Shown one piece after another: positions 31,201-39,082 of a DNA stretch of 64,000 nt. The DNA lies in assembly GCA_025594325.1 (NCBI GenBank), contig JANHCV010000007.1:310001-374000 (forward strand), written 5' to 3'. The translations under genes and the position numbers were made by a program. Within the stretch, counting starts at the first letter, position 1. Each line of letters starts with the position of its first letter. Source of the stretch: Blastocladiella emersonii ATCC 22665. Lineage: Eukaryota > Blastocladiomycota > Blastocladiomycetes > Blastocladiales > Blastocladiaceae. Below the pieces are notes generated by a model that was not told the origin of the DNA, ran no database searches, and worked only from the letters and a program-made list of their open reading frames with translations.

Positions 31201-31772
31201 CACGAATTCCAGCAGGAGCGGACGGCGCCGAGGGTGTCTGCGTCAAGCACTCGGACCTGGGCATCGTCTCGAGTCCAATCCTCGGTCAGGCAAGCGCGCA
31301 TCTGGTTGATCCAAAACAGTTGGGCCTCGGGCTCAAGAAGGAGCGAGTAAAGGAGCTGACCGATGTGGCGAGCGAAGTTGTAAGTGTCCGAATCGCGAAA
31401 CTCGGCAACGGCATGGAGTACGAGCAAGTTGCGCGCGAGGACCTCGGGGTGCGTGTCGCTGAGTACAAAGGTAAGATCGCAGGTGGAATTGTACTTGCGT
31501 TTCGTGTCTTCGAAGGTGTGCGCCACCGTTCGAAGGTCACCACATTGGAAGATCAGCGCGTCGAGCCGTCGGTGAGCACGTGGGTTTTGATGTAAGAAGA
31601 TGTCACGCGAGTAAGAGCGGCCATAAGCATAGTATGGGTCGGCCGCGTCACCAAGTGCCAGCGTGGCGCAAGTCAGTGACGGCACCGGCGCCACAGTGGG
31701 GACAGCAGGTGCTTCCGGAGCTCCACGGGGTTCGGCCGCGCGTTTGCGGCTAGTCTTGTTCTTTTGCTCCAT
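28242..31772 (-). CDS. DUF4470-like nuclear protein, copy 4
   Basis: Exon 1 runs 31772-30083 and exon 2 30022-28242, separated by a 59-nt intron (GTGCGT donor, CGTGTAG acceptor) at the family's conserved position. The product is about 1,156 residues. The start MEQKNKTSRKR matches the basic N-termini of copies 2 and 3. The DUF4470-like CGDLRTV motif, the SDTHPEVLARNLLVLHAV-type block and ETGNLLDTCGLLNL are all intact, and the protein ends in the family tail RIVELD. No frameshift or stop was found, so with copy 2 it is one of two apparently functional copies. It is inverted relative to copies 1-3 and about 19 kb away. A TCACATGA site lies about 110 bases upstream of the start. Confidence 0.8.
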
Positions 31773-32070
31773 GTTAGCGTGGGGGTTGGCTGCATCGGCC
31801 AGGAGCGGGACGAGCCGTCGCCACACTCTCGGAAAGCGCTCGGGCGTGTGAACCCGCGGCGGTGGCTGATCACGCCCGCGTCACATGATATCGCGGCGCG
31901 TCGGAGCTCCGCGATGTAAGCCGTGGCGATTTCTCTTGATCCCTGCGCGCCCAGAGAAAAATGGAGCATTATACTTGAGGCACCTAGACGCTTCGCGTCT
32001 GGTTTTCAATTGAGGGCTAAAGCCCGCGCCACGTTGGGCGCTTGCGCCGTTTCACGCGTGGTAGTACAGC

Positions 32071-32130
32071 GCGTCGCAGCTTCGCGCGTCGCAGCTTCGC
32101 GCGTCGCAGCTTCGCGCGTCGCAGCACAGC
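32071..32130. repeat. 15-bp tandem repeat, four units
   Basis: Three perfect copies of GCGTCGCAGCTTCGC (32071-32115) plus one variant ending in ACAGC (32116-32130). It lies upstream of DUF4470-like copy 4, next to the LINE fragment. Confidence 0.85.
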
Positions 32131-32281
32131 GCGTTCCCCTGCTGCGCGATGCGCGCGCTTCAACAAAGGATGGTGCGGTTGGTCGCTCGCGTTGAGTGGC
32201 GGCAGGGCACCGTCATGTGTCACCGGCGCGGCATCAGCAATCGCGCTGCAGCGAGGGCGCCAAGCAAGCTCCTGCATGGCG

Positions 32282-33321
32282 CTGAGAGTTCAGGGATCGT
32301 TCGCGACGACGAAGTAGTGCGAGGAGGTGGATCTTGGTCGCCGTGTACACAAGAAGACGAGAAGACGGCGCGGCGCGACCACGGAACGTAACCTTCCGCG
32401 TCAGAGGTTCCCAATGGTGGCGGCAGCACAAACACTAGAGAATAGATCCGCGGCCACGACTGGATCACGACCGCGAACCGACCCAACGCGGCGAAGAGGC
32501 AGAAGGTCCAGCACAACGAGGGTCAGATATATGAACAGTACGCGAGGGATTTCCACGATCGAGAGGGGAGGGAGAGCGAACACGGCGACGGCAGCGACGT
32601 CGGTGTAGAGACGGAGAACGGGTGAAAGGCGGGGAGCGCGGGGTGACGACGATCACGGCCAGCGCGGCCAGAGAGACGGGCGAGAGAGCGAGGATGGTGG
32701 GAAGAGCGAAATGGTAGAGCAGGGCGACAAGGGACAGGGCACCGCGGTGACGAGCGGAGCGAGACTGGGCAAAGAGTTTGATGTAGACAGACCTGGATCA
32801 CGACCGCAAACCAACCCGACGCGGCGAAGAGGCAGAAGGTCCAGCACAACAAGGGTGCTGACCAACGCCAGGGCGTAGGCGGCGGCCGGTACTTATTGTG
32901 GTCGTGGGCGAGGCGAGGCCGCTGCTGGCGGAGGTGGGCGAAGGGCGCCGAGCACTGCGGTGCGGCAGCGATGATCGAGTCGAACAGGTTGGGCAGATGA
33001 TCTTGGGGCACGGCGCGAGCGGGCCGAGCGGGTTGGGGCACACGGCGCGGGATCATGGGGCGAGAAGCGCGCGAGCACGCGAGTTGAGGGTTGGTACACG
33101 GGCGGGGACGCAGCGCGTGATGCGCCGAGTGGCACAGCGGGTGAACACGGCCGAGATGAGGAACACGGGGTAGCGGCGGAACGGGGCCAGAGCGCGTGAG
33201 AAGGCGCGATCGGGTGGTCGGCGGCGCCACATCACGTGCGATATGCGAGACAGCGTGCGAGACAGAAAAAAGAGAGAGGAGGAAGCGTGTAGACAGGGAG
33301 CAAGCCACCCACTCACAGCGG
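32282..33321 (-). mobile_element. 5'-truncated LINE 3' fragment, copy with extra internal segment
   Basis: Segments 32792-33321 and 32282-32523 match 46337-46866 and 46104-46400 of the longer copy at high identity. The match stops sharply at CACTCACAGCG (33321), a 5' truncation point. Compared with the other copy there are 268 extra bases at 32524-32791, bounded by a 64-bp direct repeat (32460-32523 and 32792-32855). The long minus-strand open frame across it (to 33434) is compositionally biased and probably not a protein. Confidence 0.65.
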
Positions 33322-33480
33322 TGCGCTTGAACTAGCCGCTGAAGGAAGACCGATGCTGACGCGGCGCTTGGGATTGCATGGGCCACGTAGCGACCCGGAA
33401 TAGGGCCTTTTATTGTTTGGGGAGCCTCGCTCATTCTCCCCTCCGTTGTGCCTCATGTTCCGCGAGAACCAGTATATATG

Positions 33481-35775
33481 TCATTCATGCAGCGCCTCCA
33501 TAACCGCCTCGTAGCGCTCCATCATGTTATCATACGCATCCTGGGAGAACTTGAACGACGACAACGATTTGCTGTCACATGAGGCGAGCAGGGCACGCAC
33601 GCGCGTCTTGTACAGGTCGTCTGCTTGGTGCGCGGCCTCAAGCCAGGCAATCGTGTTGACGTGGTCTTGACGGCCCCCGACGCCTGTGATCTCGGGCCGC
33701 CTCGCCGGCACCCCGGCGGGCAGCCCCAGGTTGGCAAGGTCCTGCCCGTACTCTTTTGGAAGTGCCCAGTTTGACTCGTGGATGAGCACCATGGCCTTGG
33801 TCTCCTTGTCCTTGATGAAGACGGCGTCCGAGGTCACCGTCGCACAGGCAAACGCAAGGACATACCGGATGGTCCGCTCAATGTTGCGGTCGCGGACAAG
33901 CGCCATGGCCGTGCTTACGGACTTACACGCGCCTGGGTCAACAAGGCGCCGGAGCAGGAGCTGGCTGCAAGGTGCCTTTGTCTGGACCAACGTCTGGTTG
34001 ACGCACAGCGTGCTGTCCTCAAGCGTGCCGAGGAGTGGGAAGAGGAGGAGGAGCGGGTCGACCTTGAGCACGGTGCAAATGAACACGGCACTGTCACTGA
34101 CCAGGTTGATGTTGATCGCAATGCCCTTTTTGCGCAGAGCCTGCTTGGCCCAGGTCACGCAGTTCGCCCACCGCTTGCCCAGCTCGCACGAGAGCTTGAA
34201 GACAGCCGCCATGACCTGCAGCCGGCAGGCGTTGGTGGGCAGGGTCACGGCGCCGAGAGGCTTGTTGAGGTTGTCGGCGATCATCCCCACGACCATGAGA
34301 AGCTCAATGGCGCGCCTGGCGTGGACCAAGACGGCTGGCTGGCTGATGGACCAGGTACCCCACACCTTCCACGCCTCCGTATACACGTCCATAGTACACG
34401 GGCTGGCGAGGATCGCCTGCAGCGTGCCAAACGTCTTGGAGGTGAGCTTCTCCTTGATGGTGGACATGAGGTCGGGGTCCTGCATCATGGCGTCAAGCGC
34501 GCAGAACACCTCGGTGACGTGTAGAAAGTGCACGGGCTTCTTGAGCGCTGCCTTGGCCGCGAGGCCAAACGTGCGCGGGAAGGCGGCCGCAAACTTGGAG
34601 CAAGCGGTTTTGCGGGCCGACTTGAGGATGTTGCAGGCTTCCTTGAGGCGGCGCTGCTGGGAGGGGCAAAGCTTCCGCTTGCCGTTGAGCTCCTCGACCG
34701 TGGCACGGGCGGACCGGATCTCGGCGAGGACTGTCTCGAGGTCAGGGCCGTGGGCCTCCTCCTCGTCATTGGAACCGCCAGCGTCACTGTCCTCAAAACC
34801 GCCGGCCTCCTCCTCGTCCTCATCCTCCTCCTCGCCCTCAGGAACGCCGGCGTCAATGGCGGGCAGAGAAGCCGGCGCGGACCGGTTGTCAGCGATCTCG
34901 TCGGCCTCGTCCTTTTTGGCGTTGCTGAGGTCGTCAGCGGCAGCGGCAAACTCCTCGTTGGTCATGGCGGGACAAGCGGGCGCGGGTACGGGCACGGCGG
35001 CGGGTGCGGAGGACGAGGGAAAAGGCGCAGCGACGGGCGACGACATGGCGGCGGGCTCGGGCCGCGCAGGAGGGGACACAGGGACGGGCAGAAGAGGTGG
35101 GGGTGGTGCGGTACTGGCGACCATGTTGGGCGGCGACGACGAGGCGATTGAGGGAAGGAAGGGCGGTCTTGGAAGGAAGGCGAGCGGCGGCGCGGCGAGC
35201 GCATCGGGCGCAGGTGTCGTTGGCGGCGGCGTGGCCAGCGACTCGGTGCAATCGTTGGCGGTTGGCGGTACAATTGGGTTTGCTGTCATCTCGAGGGCCG
35301 AAGAGGCCGAGGGACGTGTTCCCGACGCGGATTGGTCGGTGAACTGCAGAGCGGCGACAAGCGTAGGTTTGGCGGATGCCCCAACTCGCGGTGCCACAGA
35401 AATAAGCGTTGATGCAGCCATGGCAGTTTGAGCTGAAGGCGGGGCGTGCGCGGAAAGCTCTGTAAGTTTAGCGAGAGCGCCTTCTGCTCGGGAGAGGTCA
35501 ACGGCGGCTGCACAGATGGGGCCGGCGACAAACGAGAAACCAGGTGCGCAGCGCAGCGCCAGGGCCGTGAGCATAAGCTTTAAGCGCATATTCAGGACAT
35601 TGCATAAGGCGCCTTTTTGGGCAGTGGATGCTCCATCGGGGTCGGTAGTCGGAAGTGTCCCCGCGGCCTCAAAGTGGGCGAAAGAGGCAGCCGCGCGGCG
35701 CAGGTCGTTGGGCGCGGGACGGGTCTCTCCGGGTTCCATAAACGCATTGCAGGAAGTCTCCATGGCTGAGTTCAT
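33481..35775 (-). CDS. Unrecognised 764-residue protein with acidic linker and helical C-terminal domain
   Basis: One uninterrupted frame from the ATG at 35775 to a TGA near 33481. Residues 1-150 are Ala-rich and probably helical. About 150-260 are Pro/Ala/Ser-rich and disordered. A Glu/Asp-rich block (about 310-345, EEEDEDEEEAGG) follows. From about 355 a well-ordered, mostly helical domain runs to the end, with KRKLCPSQQRR, TLCVNQTLVQTKAPC and a MERYEAVMEALHE tail. No transposase, polymerase or nuclease motif is visible. An ACGCGT at 35889-35894 and a GTCACGTGATG E-box at about 35860 lie upstream. It sits among mobile elements, so it could be an element-encoded or a lineage-specific host gene. 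Confidence 0.6.
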   Translation of the reverse strand: MNSAMETSCNAFMEPGETRPAPNDLRRAAASFAHFEAAGTLPTTDPDGASTAQKGALCNVLNMRLKLMLTALALRCAPGFSFVAGPICAAAVDLSRAEGALAKLTELSAHAPPSAQTAMAASTLISVAPRVGASAKPTLVAALQFTDQSASGTRPSASSALEMTANPIVPPTANDCTESLATPPPTTPAPDALAAPPLAFLPRPPFLPSIASSSPPNMVASTAPPPPLLPVPVSPPARPEPAAMSSPVAAPFPSSSAPAAVPVPAPACPAMTNEEFAAAADDLSNAKKDEADEIADNRSAPASLPAIDAGVPEGEEEDEDEEEAGGFEDSDAGGSNDEEEAHGPDLETVLAEIRSARATVEELNGKRKLCPSQQRRLKEACNILKSARKTACSKFAAAFPRTFGLAAKAALKKPVHFLHVTEVFCALDAMMQDPDLMSTIKEKLTSKTFGTLQAILASPCTMDVYTEAWKVWGTWSISQPAVLVHARRAIELLMVVGMIADNLNKPLGAVTLPTNACRLQVMAAVFKLSCELGKRWANCVTWAKQALRKKGIAININLVSDSAVFICTVLKVDPLLLLFPLLGTLEDSTLCVNQTLVQTKAPCSQLLLRRLVDPGACKSVSTAMALVRDRNIERTIRYVLAFACATVTSDAVFIKDKETKAMVLIHESNWALPKEYGQDLANLGLPAGVPARRPEITGVGGRQDHVNTIAWLEAAHQADDLYKTRVRALLASCDSKSLSSFKFSQDAYDNMMERYEAVMEALHE

Positions 35776-36162
35776 CGCATAGTTGGTGGACTCGCAAGCG
35801 AGGGGAGACAGAGTGCTAGCGCGGCGAGCCGGTCGAGTGACTCCGCCACATCCGAGGCGTCACGTGATGTCTCGCGGCGATTTTCGAGACGCGTCGCATC
35901 CGCCGGTGCAAAGCGACTGCGCAGCCATCACTTGAATCGACGCAAATTTGATTCGCCTTACACCAGAAGCACGACTTGTTCGTGACGGAGCTCGCTATGA
36001 TGCAGCTGGGGTACGCGTGGGGGAAGCGTGATGTGTCAAGAGCCGCTCAGGACCAAGCTTTGCTACACCCACATTTTAAACGTCATCAGCGAGAGCCCCG
36101 AAAGCGCGTCGCGGGAGGTGATTCGTCTTACGGGTGCGTCTTGGGAACAACGAGCCAATGGG
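35776..36162. other. Promoter side of the 764-residue gene
   Basis: Contains TCACGTGA-type and GAGACGCGTC-type words. The plus-strand frames near 35976-36242 read partly like protein (CQEPLRTKLCYTHILNVI) but run straight into the inverted-repeat element, and no full gene can be made. Confidence 0.35.
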
Positions 36163-36378
36163 GTACCGTATTCCGCAACTTACAAGAGAAACGCGTCCGA
36201 ACAAGGGTCATCCCACAGCGGATAAGCAATGTGGGATTTTGATCGGGTGAGTCGCCGGCGGGCACACGTGGGCCAGCGAGCACGCGCGAGCGCGCCACCT
36301 CTCGCCGTCCGCTGTCCCGCCCGCTGCGATCCTTTCTCCCGCACACGAGAGTGAATGATTTGGTAGAACGACGATGAA

Positions 36379-36780
36379 ATGGCTGATCACGGTATAGACT
36401 TCTCGTGTGACATTATTGACTACCCGAACAACTTCCACGAGAAGTGTCAGCGCTGCCGCAAGGACCTGTGCGAGGAGCACGCCGACCCGTGCCACTCGTG
36501 CGGGCACCCTGATGACGTGAAGCCCGCACCAGGCGCTGAAGCCCGCCCGCCCGCGCAGCAGCGCACGCGTCGCCCGGCGGCGGCGGCCGCGGCTGCGGCG
36601 CCGCCGCCTGGCACCAGCGAGCACCGCCACTCGAAGCGGATCGCTGCGAACCGCGCCGCCGCTGCTGCTTCCGCTGCCTCTGCGGCCGCGGCCGCCGCCG
36701 CATCTTCCCCGCCTTCCGAGGGTGCCGCCGCCGCGCCAGCAAGGCCGGGGTGCGAGCGCGCACTGCGGCGGACGCCGTGA
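36379..36780 (+). CDS. Small Cys/His-cluster protein inside the inverted-repeat element
   Basis: A 133-residue frame from ATG at 36379. The first 45 residues hold a compact zinc-binding-like cluster: CQRCRKDLCEEH followed by CHSCGH. The remainder is Ala/Pro/Arg-rich and low complexity, and overlaps the opposite-strand frame. The N-terminal part looks genuinely coding; the tail is uncertain. The family is not recognised. Confidence 0.45.
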   Translation: MADHGIDFSCDIIDYPNNFHEKCQRCRKDLCEEHADPCHSCGHPDDVKPAPGAEARPPAQQRTRRPAAAAAAAAPPPGTSEHRHSKRIAANRAAAAASAASAAAAAAASSPPSEGAAAAPARPGCERALRRTP

Positions 36781-37346
36781 TGGTGCGGCAGCGGCGTGGC
36801 CGCGCCGTCGTAGCCGTAGCCGGGTTGCTGAGGCAGCGGCGCCGCCGGCGTGGCCGAGGCAGAAACGGTGCCGTCGTGCGAGCGCCAAGAACGACGGGGA
36901 GCGGTGGCAGGGGCGGCGGGCACGAACGCGTTCGCTGGCGTGGCCGGCCACGATTGCGCGTACCGTTGTGGTGGCGGGTGACGGTGTTGGGGTGGATGCG
37001 ACCAGTGCGGTGGGTATGGAGGGTTTGGCGGGTGGTGGCGATAGGAGGAAGCGACATCGACAGCGACGCGGTCGAGGTGTTGGGGCGGGGGATGATGACT
37101 CGTGCCGCCGTCCCAGTCCGTCAGGGAGCGCAGGAAGCGGTCGGCGGGGTGCGAGTCGTAGTCGTAGCCGCCGCGGACGTTGAACATGGTGTAGAGTTGT
37201 GCGGGTTCAGGGCTTGGGCGAGGCAGTGGTGCCGCGGGTTGTGGGCGCGGGGGCTCAGGCACTTTATAGGCGAGGGGCGTCGCCGCAAGCGGTCGCTGGA
37301 GGCCCGGAGACAGGCTCTCCGAAGGAAATGCATTGGCTTCTAACAT
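36447..37346 (-). CDS. Pro/His/Ala-rich protein inside the inverted-repeat element
   Basis: A 299-residue frame from ATG at 37346, convergent with the previous one and overlapping it by about 330 bases. The N-terminal half has some non-repetitive sequence (FNVRGGYDYDSHPADRFLRS, then DWDGG), followed by Pro/His-rich stretches (HHPPNPPYPPHW). The C-terminal half is poly-Ala and overlaps the zinc-cluster gene. A shorter protein ending before the overlap is possible if spliced. No function can be assigned. Confidence 0.4.
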   Translation of the reverse strand: MLEANAFPSESLSPGLQRPLAATPLAYKVPEPPRPQPAAPLPRPSPEPAQLYTMFNVRGGYDYDSHPADRFLRSLTDWDGGTSHHPPPQHLDRVAVDVASSYRHHPPNPPYPPHWSHPPQHRHPPPQRYAQSWPATPANAFVPAAPATAPRRSWRSHDGTVSASATPAAPLPQQPGYGYDGAATPLPHHHGVRRSARSHPGLAGAAAAPSEGGEDAAAAAAAEAAEAAAAARFAAIRFEWRCSLVPGGGAAAAAAAAGRRVRCCAGGRASAPGAGFTSSGCPHEWHGSACSSHRSLRQR

Positions 37347-37544
37347 GGAGAAGGTTTATTCGAGGAAGAAGGGGAGGAGAGACAAAATGGGACGGCGGAC
37401 GGCGAGAGGTGGCGCGCTCGCGCGTGCTCGCTGGCCCACGTGTGCCCGCCGGCGACTCACCCGATCAAAATCCCACATTGCTTATCCGCTGTGGGGTGAC
37501 CCTTGTTCGGACGCGTTTCTCTTGTAAGTTGCGGAATACGGTAC

Positions 37545-37777
37545 ACGCTCGCGAACTGCAACGCCTCGCACGCCTTGAGCGTGGCTCTGCACATGATTGA
37601 CTTGTGTCCGCCGCGTACCCAGAAGAAAAAGCGGTGAGCGTCACGTATGACCTGCTCGTCATCGAGGCGTACGGAGGAAATTCGAGCAGCCGACGCATAA
37701 AAAGGCAAACGGGTCGCGGGTCGTCCAGCAGCAGCCCAAGCCAATGGCCATCCTCATCCATCCCTGAGCTCACGCGC
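37545..37777 (-). pseudogene. Coding-like fragment between the inverted repeat and the chromovirus
   Basis: The minus-strand frame 37744 to about 37545 includes RLDDEQVIRDAHRFFFWVRG and further ordered sequence, then runs into the inverted-repeat arm. It looks like an exon or relic of a gene broken by the elements on either side. No start or partner exon was found. Confidence 0.35.
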
Positions 37778-37951
37778 TGTCACGGTTCAGTGATCCAACG
37801 GCTCGGGCTGGTGGCGCAGGCTGGTGGCGCAGTCCCTCATAAGCCGAGCGTTGCCCTCGCTCTCCCTCTCTCTTGTCATTCGTGATACAATCCTTCATTA
37901 TCCGGCTAGTCATTCCTCGTGGCACAAGACCCTCCCCCTCGGCACCTTACA
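37778..37951 (+). repeat. 5' LTR of the chromovirus (174 bp)
   Basis: Begins TGTCACGG and ends CCTTACA. Identical to 42895-43068. It contains GTGATACAA at 37882-37890, which is complementary to the primer-binding site just outside the LTR. Confidence 0.95.
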
Positions 37952-37953
37952 CT

Positions 37954-37962
37954 TTGTATCAC
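37954..37962 (+). promoter_or_regulatory. Self-primer binding site of the chromovirus
   Basis: TTGTATCAC lies two bases after the 5' LTR and is the exact reverse complement of 37882-37890 inside the LTR. In Tf1-type elements the 5' end of the transcript folds back onto such a site and is cleaved to prime minus-strand synthesis. No tRNA-type TGG start is seen. This predicts that transcription begins at about 37881-37882. Confidence 0.7.
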
Positions 37963-38005
37963 CGTAAAACCCCCTCCGAGCGGTGATTTCTTCCACGACG
38001 GCAAA

Positions 38006-39082
38006 ATGATAACGCCGGCACAGTTCCTCAAAAAGCTGGCGACGTTTGACGTTGCGGCCATTGTCCCCGAGTACCAGCTCGCGCCGTGGCGCGACCTGGT
38101 CATGCCGTACGAGGACAAAGCCAAGCTCGTCTTCCTCGCGCTCAACGTCGCCAGCGACTACTGGCAACTGGGCGTGTCGACCGAGGCCCGCGCGGTCGCG
38201 GCCGAGCGGCGCGCCGAGACGGCGGAGCGCCGCGCGTATGCGCTCGAGGTCGAGCTGCGGCAGACGCAGCAGAGCCAGCCGCTCAACGGTATCCTGCAGG
38301 GCGAGCTCGACAGCATCCAGGTCAGCAGCGCGCGCGGGCCGGGCGTGGGCGTTGATGGCTTCACGCCGGCCGTGATGCACGCGCTGATGCGCATGAATTC
38401 GGTTGACGGCGTCAACTTCAAGGTCAAGAGCGCCATCACGCAGTACGAGAGCATCCTCCAGCTCACGTTCAACGTCCCGGAGAAGTTCAAGATTGCGCAC
38501 TTCCACGGCAAGCTGACGGGCAAGGTGCTTGAGGCCGTGGAGCTGGCGATGGCCGGGTCCAAGTTTGAGGACTACGGCTCGTTCAACGCCTACATCTCCC
38601 TCGTCAAGTCAACGCAGCCGGCCGAGAAGTCGGAGACCGAGTACGCGCACGAGCTCAAGAACCTCAAGTACGTGCGCGGCGCCATGCCGGCGCGCGATTT
38701 CGTCTCCAAGTTCCGCCAGACCGCGTCCGGTGCAGGCTACCGCGCGCTCAGCGAGCTGGCGATGCAGTTCTACCTGGTGGTCACGGCCGGCAACTCGCCG
38801 CTGGCCGCGGACGTGGCCTTCGCCTCGCTGCGCAAGGGCTACCGTTTCGACAAGATGGTCGAGCACTTCCTGGTGCACGAGGGCGGGGCGACGGGCGTCG
38901 CGGCCGAGCTCGTCCCGGACCCGGACGCCATGGACGTTGGCGCGATTCGGCAGCGGGCGGCGGCGCACCAGGGCCGCGCCCTCACCGACATCAAGTGCTA
39001 CAACTGCAAGGGCTACGGCCACAAGGCGGCTGATTGCCCGTCGCCCCCGCGCTCGTCGTCGGGAAACGCCAGTCGGGCGTAG
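38006..39082 (+). CDS. gag: Gag of the chromovirus
   Basis: 358 residues from the first ATG of the frame (38006); the frame is also open upstream into the LTR, but no ATG lies there. The middle is a retrotransposon capsid-type region (FNVPEKFKIAHFHGKLTG, ETEYAHELKNLKYVRG). Near the C-terminus is a CCHC zinc knuckle, CYNCKGYGHKAADC, for RNA packaging. The stop is TAG at 39080-39082. The last 49 bases overlap the pol frame. Confidence 0.9.
   Translation: MITPAQFLKKLATFDVAAIVPEYQLAPWRDLVMPYEDKAKLVFLALNVASDYWQLGVSTEARAVAAERRAETAERRAYALEVELRQTQQSQPLNGILQGELDSIQVSSARGPGVGVDGFTPAVMHALMRMNSVDGVNFKVKSAITQYESILQLTFNVPEKFKIAHFHGKLTGKVLEAVELAMAGSKFEDYGSFNAYISLVKSTQPAEKSETEYAHELKNLKYVRGAMPARDFVSKFRQTASGAGYRALSELAMQFYLVVTAGNSPLAADVAFASLRKGYRFDKMVEHFLVHEGGATGVAAELVPDPDAMDVGAIRQRAAAHQGRALTDIKCYNCKGYGHKAADCPSPPRSSSGNASRA
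39061..39067 (+). promoter_or_regulatory. -1 ribosomal frameshift heptamer GGGAAAC
   Basis: In the gag frame the bases read G GGA AAC, a textbook X XXY YYZ slippery site, 13 bases before the gag stop and inside the gag/pol overlap. A -1 slip here enters the pol frame exactly (GGG AAA CGC and onward). A GC-rich stretch follows that could form the stimulatory structure. Confidence 0.75.

Larger units (their letters stand above)
36163..37544. mobile_element. 1.4-kb element bounded by 156-bp near-perfect inverted repeats
   Basis: Left arm 36163-36318 and right arm 37389-37544 are reverse complements with only about two mismatches over 156 bases. Outermost bases are GTAC on each side, so a palindromic 4-bp target duplication (GTAC) with 152-bp terminal repeats starting CGTATTCC is possible. 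The interior holds two convergent open frames but no recognisable transposase. It may be a non-autonomous DNA transposon carrying host-like sequence, or a foldback duplication. The family was not recognised. Confidence 0.65.

Noticed and set aside
32071-32130. Short regular repeats considered as a CRISPR-like array
   Set aside because: The 15-bp units are directly adjacent with no spacers; it is a plain tandem repeat in a eukaryotic context.
32523-33434. 303-residue minus-strand frame over the LINE fragment
   Set aside because: It crosses the LINE truncation point and the internal repeat, and its Arg/Pro/Ser-rich translation matches no LINE protein.
33686-35431. 581-residue plus-strand frame opposite the 764-residue gene
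   Set aside because: Composition is Ser/Ala/Arg-biased, and the opposite frame is longer, starts with ATG and has ordered sequence. Only one is likely real.
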